Positions 8,907 to 16,929 of a stretch of DNA of 64,000 bases are shown here, in pieces. Positions within the stretch are counted from its first letter, which is position 1; each line of letters opens with the position of its first letter. Origin of the DNA: Flavobacteriales bacterium UBA3364 (GTDB lineage: Bacteria > Bacteroidota > Bacteroidia > Flavobacteriales_F > PHOS-HE28); contig DEQO01000125.1 of NCBI GenBank assembly GCA_002360495.1, positions 1 through 64,000 of the forward strand, written 5' to 3'. The notes under the pieces were generated by a model. It was not told the origin of the DNA. It saw nothing but the letters and a program-made list of their open reading frames with translations, and searched no databases. The position numbers and the translations under genes are program-made.

Positions 8907-9197
8907 CTACGGTCCGAACTTCTGCTGCGGCTTCCTTCTGGTGTGGCGCACCTGATAAATGATCACTCGTTGGCCGCTCACCCCGAAGACCACACGATAG
9001 GGGAACTTGCGCAGTTTCAAATACCTGTAAGGCGTCTTACGAACTTGAAAGTGCGGGATCGTTCGAAGCGTTGTGTAGGTCTCCACCAGCGCAGCGATGA
9101 ACCGCTCGCCTAGACCTGGTCGCAGTTCTTCATAATACGTATACACCTCAGCGGCTTGGCGAATGGCCACCGCTTTCACTTCAAGCTCGAAGCTCAT
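8907..9197 (-). CDS. RelE/ParE-family toxin
   Basis: A 96-aa protein beginning MSFELEVKAVAIRQAAEVYT. The family pattern is clear: an N-terminal helix hairpin ending PGLGERFIAAL, then a beta-sheet core (YRYLKLRKFPYRVVFGVSGQ, RVIIYQVRHTRRKPQQKF). RelE members cleave mRNA on the ribosome, whereas ParE members poison gyrase; which applies here cannot be decided from sequence alone. Its ATG overlaps the upstream antitoxin stop by four bases. It faces a broken paralogue (8487-8786) with which it shares GLG-RF and the FPY-V-hydrophobic-strand-H pattern. Confidence 0.87.
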   Translation of the reverse strand: MSFELEVKAVAIRQAAEVYTYYEELRPGLGERFIAALVETYTTLRTIPHFQVRKTPYRYLKLRKFPYRVVFGVSGQRVIIYQVRHTRRKPQQKFGP

Positions 9198-9433
9198 CCC
9201 TTGAACCCTTCACGGATCATTCGGATGGATTCTTCCGCCGTGAAGGACTTGCTCTTGCCGCTCAAATGATCTGCCCGTTGTGCATCCAACTCGGCGAGCT
9301 CCTCCGCCGTGAAGTCGTCATCCACCTCGCCCTCGTCGCGGAGCAGCAGCATGCGGATCGCTTCCAGTATGCTCATGTTACGCTCTTCGCGCAACAGTTG
9401 CATGATCTCGGCCTGTAGGTCTAGTGCACTCAT
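9194..9433 (-). CDS. Antitoxin of second module
   Basis: A 79-aa acidic, helical protein: MSALDLQAEIMQLLREERNM, then RDEGEVDDDFTAEELAELDA and HLSGKSKSFTAEESIRMIRE. The final part matches the first module's antitoxin in spacing (LD...AD...GK.K..T.E), supporting common descent. It lies directly upstream of its toxin with a four-base overlap, the usual antitoxin-first order, and probably autoregulates the operon. The start is the first ATG after the second hairpin repeat region. Confidence 0.82.
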   Translation of the reverse strand: MSALDLQAEIMQLLREERNMSILEAIRMLLLRDEGEVDDDFTAEELAELDAQRADHLSGKSKSFTAEESIRMIREGFKG

Positions 9434-9488
9434 GGCTCCACGGATTGGTCTTGTAAAGTTAGGGGATGGCGAACGCTGCGCATAACTG

Positions 9489-9622
9489 GATCTGCGCGCA
9501 GCCTGTGTCTACGCACCAGCAGGCACGCGGGCGCAAGGGTAGCCACAGGCTACCATGTTCCTGTTCTCGTCGAGCGTAGCCGCAGGCTACGCTCAGATAG
9601 CGGCCACGCTACGCGAAGTTGG
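9489..9622. repeat. Hairpin-rich REP-like repeat, copy 2
   Basis: The strongly matching core is 9517-9622 against 8122-8227 (100 of 106 bases identical, direct orientation). A weaker match (GGATCTGCGCG) starts near 9489, and the intervening 26-base palindrome of copy 1 is missing. Hairpins GTAGCC-ACA-GGCTAC (9539-9553) and the 10-bp stem at 9572-9594 are retained exactly. With copy 1 it encloses about 1.3 kb holding both toxin-antitoxin modules. Confidence 0.85.
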
Positions 9623-9642
9623 TATGCTCATCGTAGGCGATG

Positions 9643-9861
9643 CTACGCACAATCCGAATATCGATATAACTCAGGATTTGAGAGCGCTAACAGCAGCTCA
9701 TCCTCATCAGTTCCCAGAATCTGATCACGACGAACAAGTTCAACTCGATTTGCTTCAGTTCGACCTGGTCCGGTCAACAAAGAAGCCATGAATACATCGC
9801 CATCAGCCTGCATCTCAACAATAGGAGTTCTTCGCCCATCACTTTCCTGTATGTACACCAT
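9643..9861 (-). CDS. Small hypothetical protein
   Basis: A 72-aa frame: MVYIQESDGRRTPIVEMQAD, then NRVELVRRDQILGTDEDELL, ending NPELYRYSDCA. No family is recognised. On the minus strand a perfect TAGCTTTG (9873-9866) lies only four bases before the ATG, so the message would have almost no leader. This supports the gene and the start. It lies between repeat copy 2 and an AT-rich GNAT gene on the same strand. Confidence 0.5.
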   Translation of the reverse strand: MVYIQESDGRRTPIVEMQADGDVFMASLLTGPGRTEANRVELVRRDQILGTDEDELLLALSNPELYRYSDCA

Positions 9862-9865
9862 ACGG

Positions 9866-9873
9866 CAAAGCTA
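9866..9873 (-). promoter_or_regulatory. Candidate -7 element of the 9643-9861 gene
   Basis: The minus strand reads TAGCTTTG, an exact TAnnTTTG, four bases upstream of the start codon at 9861. No clear -33 TTG at normal spacing was found. Confidence 0.4.
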
Positions 9874-9937
9874 ATTCACTCCGAACCTATTCATCATTTG
9901 CAGCACCGAATATCGACCGCTCGCCTGCGCAAAGCAA

Positions 9938-10468
9938 TTAAATCAAGTGCTTAATGAATGTCATCCCGAACTCATGAGACCGGGCCATTTCGAATCCACA
10001 TTTCTCCAATACACGTTCACTTGAACGATTACCATGCTTGACATAGCAGCTCGCAACATTCATCCTTTCCTCACGCATTCTCTGCAAAGTCATTCCAAGC
10101 GCGATTGGCATAATGCCTAATCCTCGACACCATTCAGCCAGCCCAAATCCTATCAAATAATTCATGCCAGATAAGTCACGATCGATCCCGCTAGTTTCCG
10201 TATGCGAAATGAATCCAACCAGCCTACTATTCTCATCGTTCCAAACAGTGTTTTGAGGAAGCCAGTCTTTCTCGGTGACGCGAATCAGCCTCATGAAGGA
10301 AGGCCATACACTATCAGCTTGGGTCTCCCAGTAGTCCATTTCTGCTTCGGAGTCGTCGCTTGTGTAATTCCTGAAGTTGCTGAATTCTCTTTGAAGATCG
10401 TCTTCCGAGATCAGCTTGTAAAAGGCTGCTGAATCTGTGTTAATGGGATAGGTGAGCAATATTTTCAT
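9938..10468 (-). CDS. GNAT family N-acetyltransferase
   Basis: A 176-aa protein. The acetyl-CoA-binding region is visible as NYLIGFGLAEWCRGLGIMPI, followed by ALGMTLQRMREERMNVASCY and the typical GNAT end NRSSERVLEKCGFEMARSHE (neighbour-replacement helix and final strand). This resembles the RimJ/RimL-type and similar small-molecule acetyltransferases; the acceptor is unknown. The gene is clearly richer in A and T than its surroundings and uses codons such as AAT, TCA and ATA more often, which suggests recent acquisition as part of the 8.0-10.5 kb accessory island. Confidence 0.85.
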   Translation of the reverse strand: MKILLTYPINTDSAAFYKLISEDDLQREFSNFRNYTSDDSEAEMDYWETQADSVWPSFMRLIRVTEKDWLPQNTVWNDENSRLVGFISHTETSGIDRDLSGMNYLIGFGLAEWCRGLGIMPIALGMTLQRMREERMNVASCYVKHGNRSSERVLEKCGFEMARSHEFGMTFIKHLI

Positions 10469-10559
10469 CGAGTATCAATATAGTGTAGGATTCGTTGAAA
10501 CAAACGACAGGGCCCACTTTCGTGAGCCCTGTGCCATGTTTCATCTTTCGGGTCGACTC

Positions 10560-12995
10560 CTACCCCGAGCACATCTCGCACCCCTCTGGATCATCCAGCG
10601 AGCAGGTGATCTGCGCTTGGGCTTCTTCTTCGGCGGTCATGGCTTTCAGTACGGGGCCGCTCATCACCACTTCGCGAACGGTCTCCACCTCGCGCATCTC
10701 CTTGCTGGCCTTGGCCACGCTCGGTTCGGCCAATTTGCTCTTGTCCACCGTGAACTTGATGGCGTCTGTGGCGGCCTTGGTGCGCAGGTAGTACATGCCG
10801 GTCTTCAGGCCCGCCTTCCAGGCATAGAAGTGCATGCTGGTGAGCTTGCCGAAGTTGGCGTTCTCCATGAAGATGTTGAGGCTCTGGCTCTGGCAGATGA
10901 AGGCACCCCGGTCCGCGGCCATGTCGATGATCACCTTCTGGCTGATCTCCCATGCGGTCTTGTAGAGGTCCTTCAGGTTCTGCGGGATCTCCGGGATATG
11001 CTGCACGCTGCCGTTGGCGGCGATGATCTTGTTCTTGAGGTCTTCTCCCCAGAGGCCCAGTTTCACCAGGTCGCGCAGCAGGTATTTGTTCACCACCACG
11101 AACTCGCCGCTCAAAACACGGCGCGTGTAGATGTTGCTGGTGTACGGCTCGAAGCACTCGTTGTTGCCGAGGATCTGCGCGGTGCTGGCGGTGGGCATCG
11201 GGGCCAGCAACAGGCTGTTGCGCACACCATGCTTCTTGATCTCCTCGCGCAGCGTATCCCACTCCCAACGGTCGCTGGGTTTCACGCCCCACATGTCGAA
11301 TTGCAACACGCCTTCGCTCACGGGGCTGCCTTCGTAGCTCTCGTAGGCGCCTTCCTCGATCGCGAGGTCCTTGCTGGCGGTGAGGGCCGCGTAGTAGATG
11401 GTCTCGAACACTTCGCGGTTCAGCACTTTCGCTTCGACACTGTCGAACGGATAGCGCATCAGGATGAAAGCATCCGCCAGGCCTTGCACACCGATGCCGA
11501 TGGGGCGGTGGCGCATATTGCTGCGGCGCGCCTCGGGGATCGGGTAGTAGTTCTGGTCGATGACGCGGTTGAGGTTCTTCGCCAGCTCGTAGGTGACGGC
11601 GAAGAGCTTGTCGTGATCGAACTTGCCCTTCTCCACGAACTTGGGAAGCGCGATGGAGCCGAGGTTGCACACGGCCACCTCATCGGGGCTGGTGTACTCG
11701 ATGATCTCCGTGCAGAGGTTGCTGCTCTTGATCGTGCCCAGGTTCTGCTGGTTGCTCTTGCCGTTGGCCGCGTCCTTGAAGAGGATGTACGGCGTGCCGG
11801 TCTCGATCTGGCTTTCCAGGATCTTGAACCAGAGGTCCTGCGCCTTGATGGTGCTGCGGCCCTTGCCTGCGGCCTCGTAGCCTTCGTACAGCTCTTCGAA
11901 CCTGGCACCGTGCGTGTCCGACAGGCCGGGGCACTCGTTGGGGCACATCAGGGTCCACTCGCCGCCCATCTCCACACGCTTCATGAAGAGATCGGGGATC
12001 CACATGGCATAGAACAGATCGCGTGCGCGCATCTCTTCCTTGCCATGGTTCTTCTTCAGCTCCAGGAAGTCGAATACATCGGCGTGCCACGGCTCCAGGT
12101 ACATGGCGAAACTGCCTTTGCGCTTTCCGCCGCCCTGGTCCACATAACGGGCCGTATCGTTGAACACACGCAGCATGGGTACGATGCCGTTGCTGGTGCC
12201 GTTGGTGCCCTTGATGTAGCTGCCCTTCGCGCGCAGGTTGTGCACGCTCAGGCCGATGCCCCCGGCGCTCTGGCTGATCTGTGCGCACTGCTTCAGCGTG
12301 TCGTAGATGCCGTTGATGCTGTCGTCCTTCAGTTGCAGGAGGAAACAGCTGCTCATCTGCGGCTTCGGTGTGCCGGCGTTGAAGAGCGTGGGTGTGGCGT
12401 GGGTGTACCAGCCTTCGCTCAAGGAGTTGTAGGTGGCGATGGCGCTCTCGATGTCGTTCTTGTGGATGCCCACGGCCACACGCATCAGCATGTGTTGCGG
12501 ACGTTCCACCACCTGGCCGTGCAGGCGCAGGAGGTAGCTGCGCTCCAGGGTCTTGAAGCCGAAGAAGTCATAGCTGAAGTCACGGTCGTAGATGATCGCG
12601 CTGTCCAGCACATCGGCGTTGTCGGCGATGATCTTGTGGACATCATCTGCGATCAGTGCGGCTTTCGCACCGGTCTTCGGGTCGATATAGGTGTAGAGGT
12701 CCTTCATGGTCTCGCTGAAGGACTTCTTGGTGTTCTTGTGCAGGTTGCTCACGGCGATGCGGCTCGCGAGCTGCGCGTAGTCCGGGTGCTTCACCGTCAT
12801 GGTGGCGGCCACCTCGGCGGTCAAATTGTCCAACTGCGAAGTGGTGACACCGTCGAAGATGCCGTCGATCACCTTCAAGGTGACCTGGGTTGCGTCCACG
12901 ATGGGATCGAGCTCGTAGCAGAGCTTCTTCACACGGGCGGTGATCTTGTCGAACTTCACAGCCTCCCGGCGTCCGTCGCGCTTTACTACATACAT
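10560..12995 (-). CDS. nrdA: Ribonucleoside-diphosphate reductase, alpha subunit (class I)
   Basis: An 811-aa large subunit that reduces ribonucleoside diphosphates to deoxyribonucleotides in the cytoplasm, using the radical made by NrdB. Residues 1-95 are an ATP-cone (MYVVKRDGRREAVKFDKI), the usual activity-control domain. Active-site features are NAGTPKPQMSSCFLLQ (first redox cysteine), SNLCTEIIEYTSPDEVAVCN (Asn, radical-site Cys, Glu and the second redox Cys) and PMPTASTAQILGNNECFEPY (a conserved class I segment). The C-terminus CEMCSG carries the cysteine pair that passes electrons from thioredoxin or glutaredoxin. It lies 252 bp downstream of nrdB on the same strand; the spacer holds small hairpins (for example 13078-13095). 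A long antisense frame over this gene is a codon-bias shadow. Confidence 0.98.
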   Translation of the reverse strand: MYVVKRDGRREAVKFDKITARVKKLCYELDPIVDATQVTLKVIDGIFDGVTTSQLDNLTAEVAATMTVKHPDYAQLASRIAVSNLHKNTKKSFSETMKDLYTYIDPKTGAKAALIADDVHKIIADNADVLDSAIIYDRDFSYDFFGFKTLERSYLLRLHGQVVERPQHMLMRVAVGIHKNDIESAIATYNSLSEGWYTHATPTLFNAGTPKPQMSSCFLLQLKDDSINGIYDTLKQCAQISQSAGGIGLSVHNLRAKGSYIKGTNGTSNGIVPMLRVFNDTARYVDQGGGKRKGSFAMYLEPWHADVFDFLELKKNHGKEEMRARDLFYAMWIPDLFMKRVEMGGEWTLMCPNECPGLSDTHGARFEELYEGYEAAGKGRSTIKAQDLWFKILESQIETGTPYILFKDAANGKSNQQNLGTIKSSNLCTEIIEYTSPDEVAVCNLGSIALPKFVEKGKFDHDKLFAVTYELAKNLNRVIDQNYYPIPEARRSNMRHRPIGIGVQGLADAFILMRYPFDSVEAKVLNREVFETIYYAALTASKDLAIEEGAYESYEGSPVSEGVLQFDMWGVKPSDRWEWDTLREEIKKHGVRNSLLLAPMPTASTAQILGNNECFEPYTSNIYTRRVLSGEFVVVNKYLLRDLVKLGLWGEDLKNKIIAANGSVQHIPEIPQNLKDLYKTAWEISQKVIIDMAADRGAFICQSQSLNIFMENANFGKLTSMHFYAWKAGLKTGMYYLRTKAATDAIKFTVDKSKLAEPSVAKASKEMREVETVREVVMSGPVLKAMTAEEEAQAQITCSLDDPEGCEMCSG

Positions 12996-13247
12996 GCTTT
13001 TCTGTGGGTGTTGGAAGAGCCCCTCTCAATAGCTCCCGCTGCTGGGAGGGGGGTGGGGTGAGTGTTTTTCGATCTCCCCGGTAGCGTTCTACCGGTTCGG
13101 AAAGTTGGTCTTGGTCGTCGGTCTTTTGGCAGGCCTTTCCCGGGGGATATTCAACCGGTCGATGTTGGTTGTCCGATGTCGGCTTTCATTGCCGATATTC
13201 CGTGCGAGGGCACTCCCACGGGACATCGGACGATCCGCCGGCAGCGA

Positions 13248-14285
13248 TCAGAAATCCGCGTCCAGCGTGAACTTGCTCTGTTCCTTGTCCTGGTTCATCA
13301 CGCCGGCCTTCTGGTATTCGCCCACGCGCTTCTCGAAGAAGTTGGTCTTGCCCTGCAGCGAGATCATCTCCATGAAGTCGAACGGATTGGTGGCGTTGTA
13401 CACCTTCTCGTTGCCGAGCTCCATGAGGAGACGGTCGGCCACGAACTCGATGTACTGCTGCATCAACTTGGCGTTCATACCGATCAGGTTCACGGGCAGT
13501 GAATCGCTCACGAACTCCTTCTCGATCTCGACCGCGTCCATGATGATGCGTTCCACGGTCTTCTTGCTCAGCTTGTTCAGCAAGTGCTTGGTGTAGAGCA
13601 GACAGGCGAAATCGCAATGCAGGCCCTCGTCACGGCTGATCAGTTCGTTGCTGAAGGTGAGACCCGGCATCAGGCCGCGCTTCTTCAACCAGAAGATGCT
13701 GCAGAAACTGCCGCTGAAGAAGATGCCCTCCACCGCCGCGAAAGCAACAAGGCGTTCGGCAAAGCTGCCCTTGTCTATCCAGCGCAGGGCCCAGTCGGCC
13801 TTTTTCCTCACACATTCCATCGTGTCGATGGCGTGGAAGAGCTTGTCCTTCTCGATCGGGTCCTTGATCAAGGTGTCGATCAGCAGGCTGTAGGTCTCAC
13901 TGTGGATGTTCTCGACCGCGATCTGGAAGCCGTAGAAGAAACGGGCTTCGGTGTATTGCACCTCGTGCAGGAAGTTCTCCGCGAGGTTCTCGTTCACGAT
14001 GCCGTCGCTGGCGGCGAAGAAGGCGAGCACGTGCTTGATGAAGAAGCGCTCGTCATCGTTCAGCTTGTCGGCCCAGTCCACGAGGTCGGCGTGCAGGTCT
14101 ATCTCCTCGGCGGTCCAGAAGCTGGCCTCGTGCTTTTTGTAGTACTGCCAGATATCGTTGTGCTGGATCGGGAAAATGACGAAGCGGTCCTTGTTCTCTT
14201 TCAAGAGCGGCTCATTGGCTGCTTCGATGTCCGCAGGAAGCAATGATTCCATGCTGATCTGTGTTTCCTTGCTCTTGGTGCTCAT
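13248..14285 (-). CDS. nrdB: Ribonucleoside-diphosphate reductase, beta subunit
   Basis: A 345-aa small subunit that houses the metal centre and stable radical. The ligand pattern of eukaryote-like class I R2 proteins is present: Asp94 in AFFAASDGIV, Glu125 and His128 in VENIHSETY, the radical Tyr132, Glu186 in AAVEGIFF, and Glu220 and His223 in SRDEGLHCDF. The C-terminal tail ends KFTLDADF, the type of peptide that docks into NrdA. The gene precedes nrdA, and both probably use the promoter near 14403-14433. The conserved tyrosine indicates a tyrosyl-radical enzyme rather than a tyrosine-less subclass. Confidence 0.98.
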   Translation of the reverse strand: MSTKSKETQISMESLLPADIEAANEPLLKENKDRFVIFPIQHNDIWQYYKKHEASFWTAEEIDLHADLVDWADKLNDDERFFIKHVLAFFAASDGIVNENLAENFLHEVQYTEARFFYGFQIAVENIHSETYSLLIDTLIKDPIEKDKLFHAIDTMECVRKKADWALRWIDKGSFAERLVAFAAVEGIFFSGSFCSIFWLKKRGLMPGLTFSNELISRDEGLHCDFACLLYTKHLLNKLSKKTVERIIMDAVEIEKEFVSDSLPVNLIGMNAKLMQQYIEFVADRLLMELGNEKVYNATNPFDFMEMISLQGKTNFFEKRVGEYQKAGVMNQDKEQSKFTLDADF

Positions 14286-14726
14286 GTCTGATTCCTTCAG
14301 GTATGGGGACGACTATTCCAGCGGGGGAAGGCCCCCATTTTTATGACTTCTCGGGCTTGTGGTTGGTTCCGAAGACGCCGTGGACACGTCGTCGTCGGGA
14401 TACAAAAGTGGATCGACCGTCGGCCTCCGACAAGAGGTAAAGGACCCATAGTTCCCGGAGTTTTCAACACGGCCCGGTTCCCCGCGACTGACGCGCAAGG
14501 GATCGCGCGAGCACACATCCAAGAGATTTCTTTTCACGATCGGTTAACAAAGCGGGATCGCAGTACTGTAGGGCCTTGGCCAAGGGTTGACCGCAACGAA
14601 CGCACGACGAATGCGCATTCCCGGAACGTGCCGGGCGTACATCGCGCGATGGTCGCGTACATCACAAGGGAGGATCATCAATACCCCCCCCCCGACCGCA
14701 CCTGGAACGACCCGTCACGCGTGCGA
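14286..14726. other. Intergenic region upstream of nrdB
   Basis: About 440 bases without a supported gene. It holds the candidate nrdB promoter (14403-14433), a 5-bp GC hairpin at 14323-14336 that would lie in the nrdB leader, and a run of nine C at about 14687-14695. Short frames here have no protein-like features. Confidence 0.5.
14403..14433 (-). promoter_or_regulatory. Candidate nrdB promoter
   Basis: The minus strand reads TTG (14433-14431), a 20-base spacer, then CACTTTTG (14410-14403), one mismatch from the -7 consensus. The start codon of nrdB is about 118 bases downstream, leaving a leader that contains the GGGGG-CCTT-CCCCC hairpin at 14336-14323. No NrdR box was seen. Confidence 0.4.
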
Positions 14727-15326
14727 TCAAGAACGCCCTTGTTTCTTCCGCTGGGGCATCTCCTGCCACGCCGCATACACCTCCTCCAACCCGGCGTACC
14801 ATTCAGCACCGTATTGCCGGATCAGTGCATCCTTCAGAAAACGGAATACCGGTACATCGAGCCTGGCTCCGCAGGTACACGCCGGCTTGCAGATGGGCCA
14901 TTTGTGGTAGTTGAGGCCGTCGTGTTCGGCAAGCTTCACCACGCGGATCGGATACAGGTGGCAGCTGATCGGCTTGCGGAACGGGACCGCACCATCCTTC
15001 CACGCCTTCTCGATCCCGCACAATGCGATGCCGTTCTCGAAGATGGTGAACGCACATTCCTCCCTCCCCTCCACGAGCGTGGTCACCAGATCACCATCGC
15101 TGTCCACCTCGCTCACGCCATGCTCCTCGATCGCACGCTGACCCTTCTCGGGGATATAGGGTTTGATCTTCGGCCACAGCTTCTTCAGGAGTGCAGCCTC
15201 ATCCTTCTCCAACGGCGCGCCGCTCTCCCCCGCCACGCAACAAGCGCCTTTGCACGCGTTCAGGTCGCAGACGAAGCGTTTCTCGAAGAGGTCTTCGCTG
15301 ATGAGCGTGCCGCTGTGTTCGATCAC
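14727..15326 (-). CDS. DUF3109 family protein, cysteine-rich metal-cluster type
   Basis: A 199-aa protein matching the DUF3109 family that is near-universal in Bacteroidota. The cysteine pattern CDLNACKGACCVAG (residues 20-33) resembles the YkgJ-type cluster-binding motif. More cysteines follow in EECAFTIF, ALCGIEKAW, SCHLYPIR and ICKPACTCG. It probably binds a zinc or iron-sulfur centre in the cytoplasm; the biochemical role is not established. The start is ATG with MIEHSGTLISEDLFEKRFVC, matching the family's N-terminus. It stands alone, with about 440 bp to nrdB downstream. Confidence 0.9.
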   Translation of the reverse strand: MIEHSGTLISEDLFEKRFVCDLNACKGACCVAGESGAPLEKDEAALLKKLWPKIKPYIPEKGQRAIEEHGVSEVDSDGDLVTTLVEGREECAFTIFENGIALCGIEKAWKDGAVPFRKPISCHLYPIRVVKLAEHDGLNYHKWPICKPACTCGARLDVPVFRFLKDALIRQYGAEWYAGLEEVYAAWQEMPQRKKQGRS

Positions 15327-15382
15327 GGTGCGAAGCTAGTCCCAAGCAGTCCCAGTTTCCACTGGAGCGTCGCAAGTCTCCC

Positions 15383-15703
15383 ATGAAGTCCAGCGACCAC
15401 GCATCATCGGAAGGTCCTGGGGGCTATCCCGACCATCAACCTTCTCCATCCTTGCACCTCGCGCCATCAGAGGTTTCCAAGGCGACCGCGAAACACCATG
15501 ATCCACTCACCGAATGGATGGCCACACTGTAGCCTTTCTGGTCTCGGCGCTTGGACAACGGCGAAACGTATCTCTATGGGCCGTACATAGGCTTTGTCGA
15601 CTCCAATGGGCTTCATCCGGAGCAGTGTTTTCCATCCAGGATGATCATGCCGGATGTGGGTGTTCCCGAAAACGGTACTGACCAGTTCACTTTGGAGTCA
15701 TAG
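15383..15703 (+). pseudogene. Possible decayed reading frame with one internal stop
   Basis: From ATG 15383 a single frame runs MKSSDHASSEGPGGYPDHQP through EWMATL to TAG at 15530-15532. It then continues in the same frame PFWSRRLDNGETYLYGPYIG, then FVDSNGLHPEQCFPSRMIMP and ENGTDQFTLES, to TAG at 15701-15703. The second half reads more like protein than chance, but no family is recognised. The rest of 15327-15906 holds only a small inverted repeat (AGGACA/TGTCCT, 15824-15840) and nothing else I can support. Confidence 0.25.
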
Positions 15704-15906
15704 CCATACCCCGGCATGGAGACTTTGTCCGTAAATTGGACGGAGGAAATTCGCTCGGGTACACTAACGGTGCGAGTTGCCTTCGGTCGTTACCTGATAA
15801 GGGAGTCGATCTACGGTTGATGTAGGACACTAGATGTCCTGGATCTGGCGGCAGGTAGCTATTCCCTCGAATCAATGGATAGCGGCACTAAGCGCCGTAC
15901 GGGCAA

Positions 15907-16818
15907 ATGGCTAGGACTATGAGGATTCCAACAGCGGTCATCGTGGTCATGCTGTCCATGACAACGACAGCACAGCAGTGGGCACCGATCGGTGCAACGT
16001 GGCACTATCCGTGGACCATCAATAGCGGACCTCCAAATCCTCCCATCAGTGGTTACCACCTTTATGAATCGCTCCTGGATACGTTCATTAACGGTCAAGC
16101 TACCCGTAAGGTGGATTCACCTTTTGCCACGAACGATGGTCCGTTCTACACGCATGACGTTGAAGGCTTGATCTTCATCTATGTGCCTTCGAGCGACTCC
16201 TTCGATACCCTCTTCAACTTCAACGCTGTACCGGGCGATCGATGGTCGTTCGTGCCTTTACCTTTCCCGCTAGCCTGCAGCGATGAAAGCTGGGTGGAGG
16301 TCGTAGATACGGGCCGAACAGTGGTAGATGGTCTGTCGCTCCGTTGGCTGGCCGTTGATAACCACAATATCTTGGAAGACTTCGAATACGTGGTACCAGA
16401 TACGATCATCGAACGGCTTGGCCCGAAGAATTCCTTTCTGCTTCCGCATGAGCATTGCAACACCGCAGTGAGCCCAGGGTTGATCGGTGGACTACTATGC
16501 TACGAGGATGCTGACATCAACTACATGCGACCCGGCATAACGGATTGTACTTTGGGCATGGGTATCACCAACCGTTCCAGCCCTATCGTTTTGGAACTCT
16601 TCCCGAATCCGGGAATCGATGGTTTCGACTTGATCTTGCCTATACGTGCACAAGGAATGACCACGGTCTATGATGCACGAGGCGCGACCGTTCTGGGGCC
16701 ACTATCCGGTATCAGTGCAACTCACGTGGACGCCACCACATGGCCGACCGGCTTGTACACCGTGCGCTTCACGCCGGTCATTGGCCCGGCCAGCGCTGTA
16801 ACTTGGATGAAGTGGTGA
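15907..16818 (+). CDS. T9SS type A sorting domain protein, unknown function
   Basis: A 303-aa secreted protein (an alternative start at 15919 would give MRIPTAVIVVMLSMTTTAQQ as the signal peptide). The body is a beta-rich domain of about 200 residues starting WAPIGATWHYPWTINSGPPN, with phrases DTLFNFNAVPGDRWSFVPLP and DTGRTVVDGLSLRWLAVDN. Such WxxxGAxWxY openings are frequent in T9SS cargo of unknown function. The end is a type A sorting domain: IVLELFPNPGIDGFDLILPI, then ATTWPTGLYTVRFT. It is predicted to be exported and cleaved at the surface. It stands alone upstream of glyS. Confidence 0.85.
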   Translation: MARTMRIPTAVIVVMLSMTTTAQQWAPIGATWHYPWTINSGPPNPPISGYHLYESLLDTFINGQATRKVDSPFATNDGPFYTHDVEGLIFIYVPSSDSFDTLFNFNAVPGDRWSFVPLPFPLACSDESWVEVVDTGRTVVDGLSLRWLAVDNHNILEDFEYVVPDTIIERLGPKNSFLLPHEHCNTAVSPGLIGGLLCYEDADINYMRPGITDCTLGMGITNRSSPIVLELFPNPGIDGFDLILPIRAQGMTTVYDARGATVLGPLSGISATHVDATTWPTGLYTVRFTPVIGPASAVTWMKW

Positions 16819-16879
16819 TCTGCTTAGGATAGGGACGTTTGGGCCTTCCCTATCGCTGGTGGAAAAGATCGATACGGTG

Positions 16880-16887
16880 CATCTTTG
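16880..16887 (+). promoter_or_regulatory. Candidate -7 element of glyS
   Basis: CATCTTTG differs from TAnnTTTG only at the first base. It is 42 bases before the glyS start at 16930. Confidence 0.3.
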
Positions 16888-16929
16888 CGCCCGCGACGCT
16901 GAAGGTTTCCAGAGCGTTCGCCCACCATT

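Noticed and set aside
9555..9791. A 78-codon plus-strand frame starting inside repeat copy 2
   Set aside because: Its first third is repeat sequence and the rest is antisense to the better-supported minus-strand small gene with an exact -7 element.
10452..13061. An 869-codon open frame on the plus strand opposite nrdA
   Set aside because: It is rich in His, Val and Ala and has no motifs. It is the antisense image of nrdA created by high GC at third codon positions.
15687..15875. A 62-codon minus-strand frame
   Set aside because: No signal, motif or promoter; composition is random-like.
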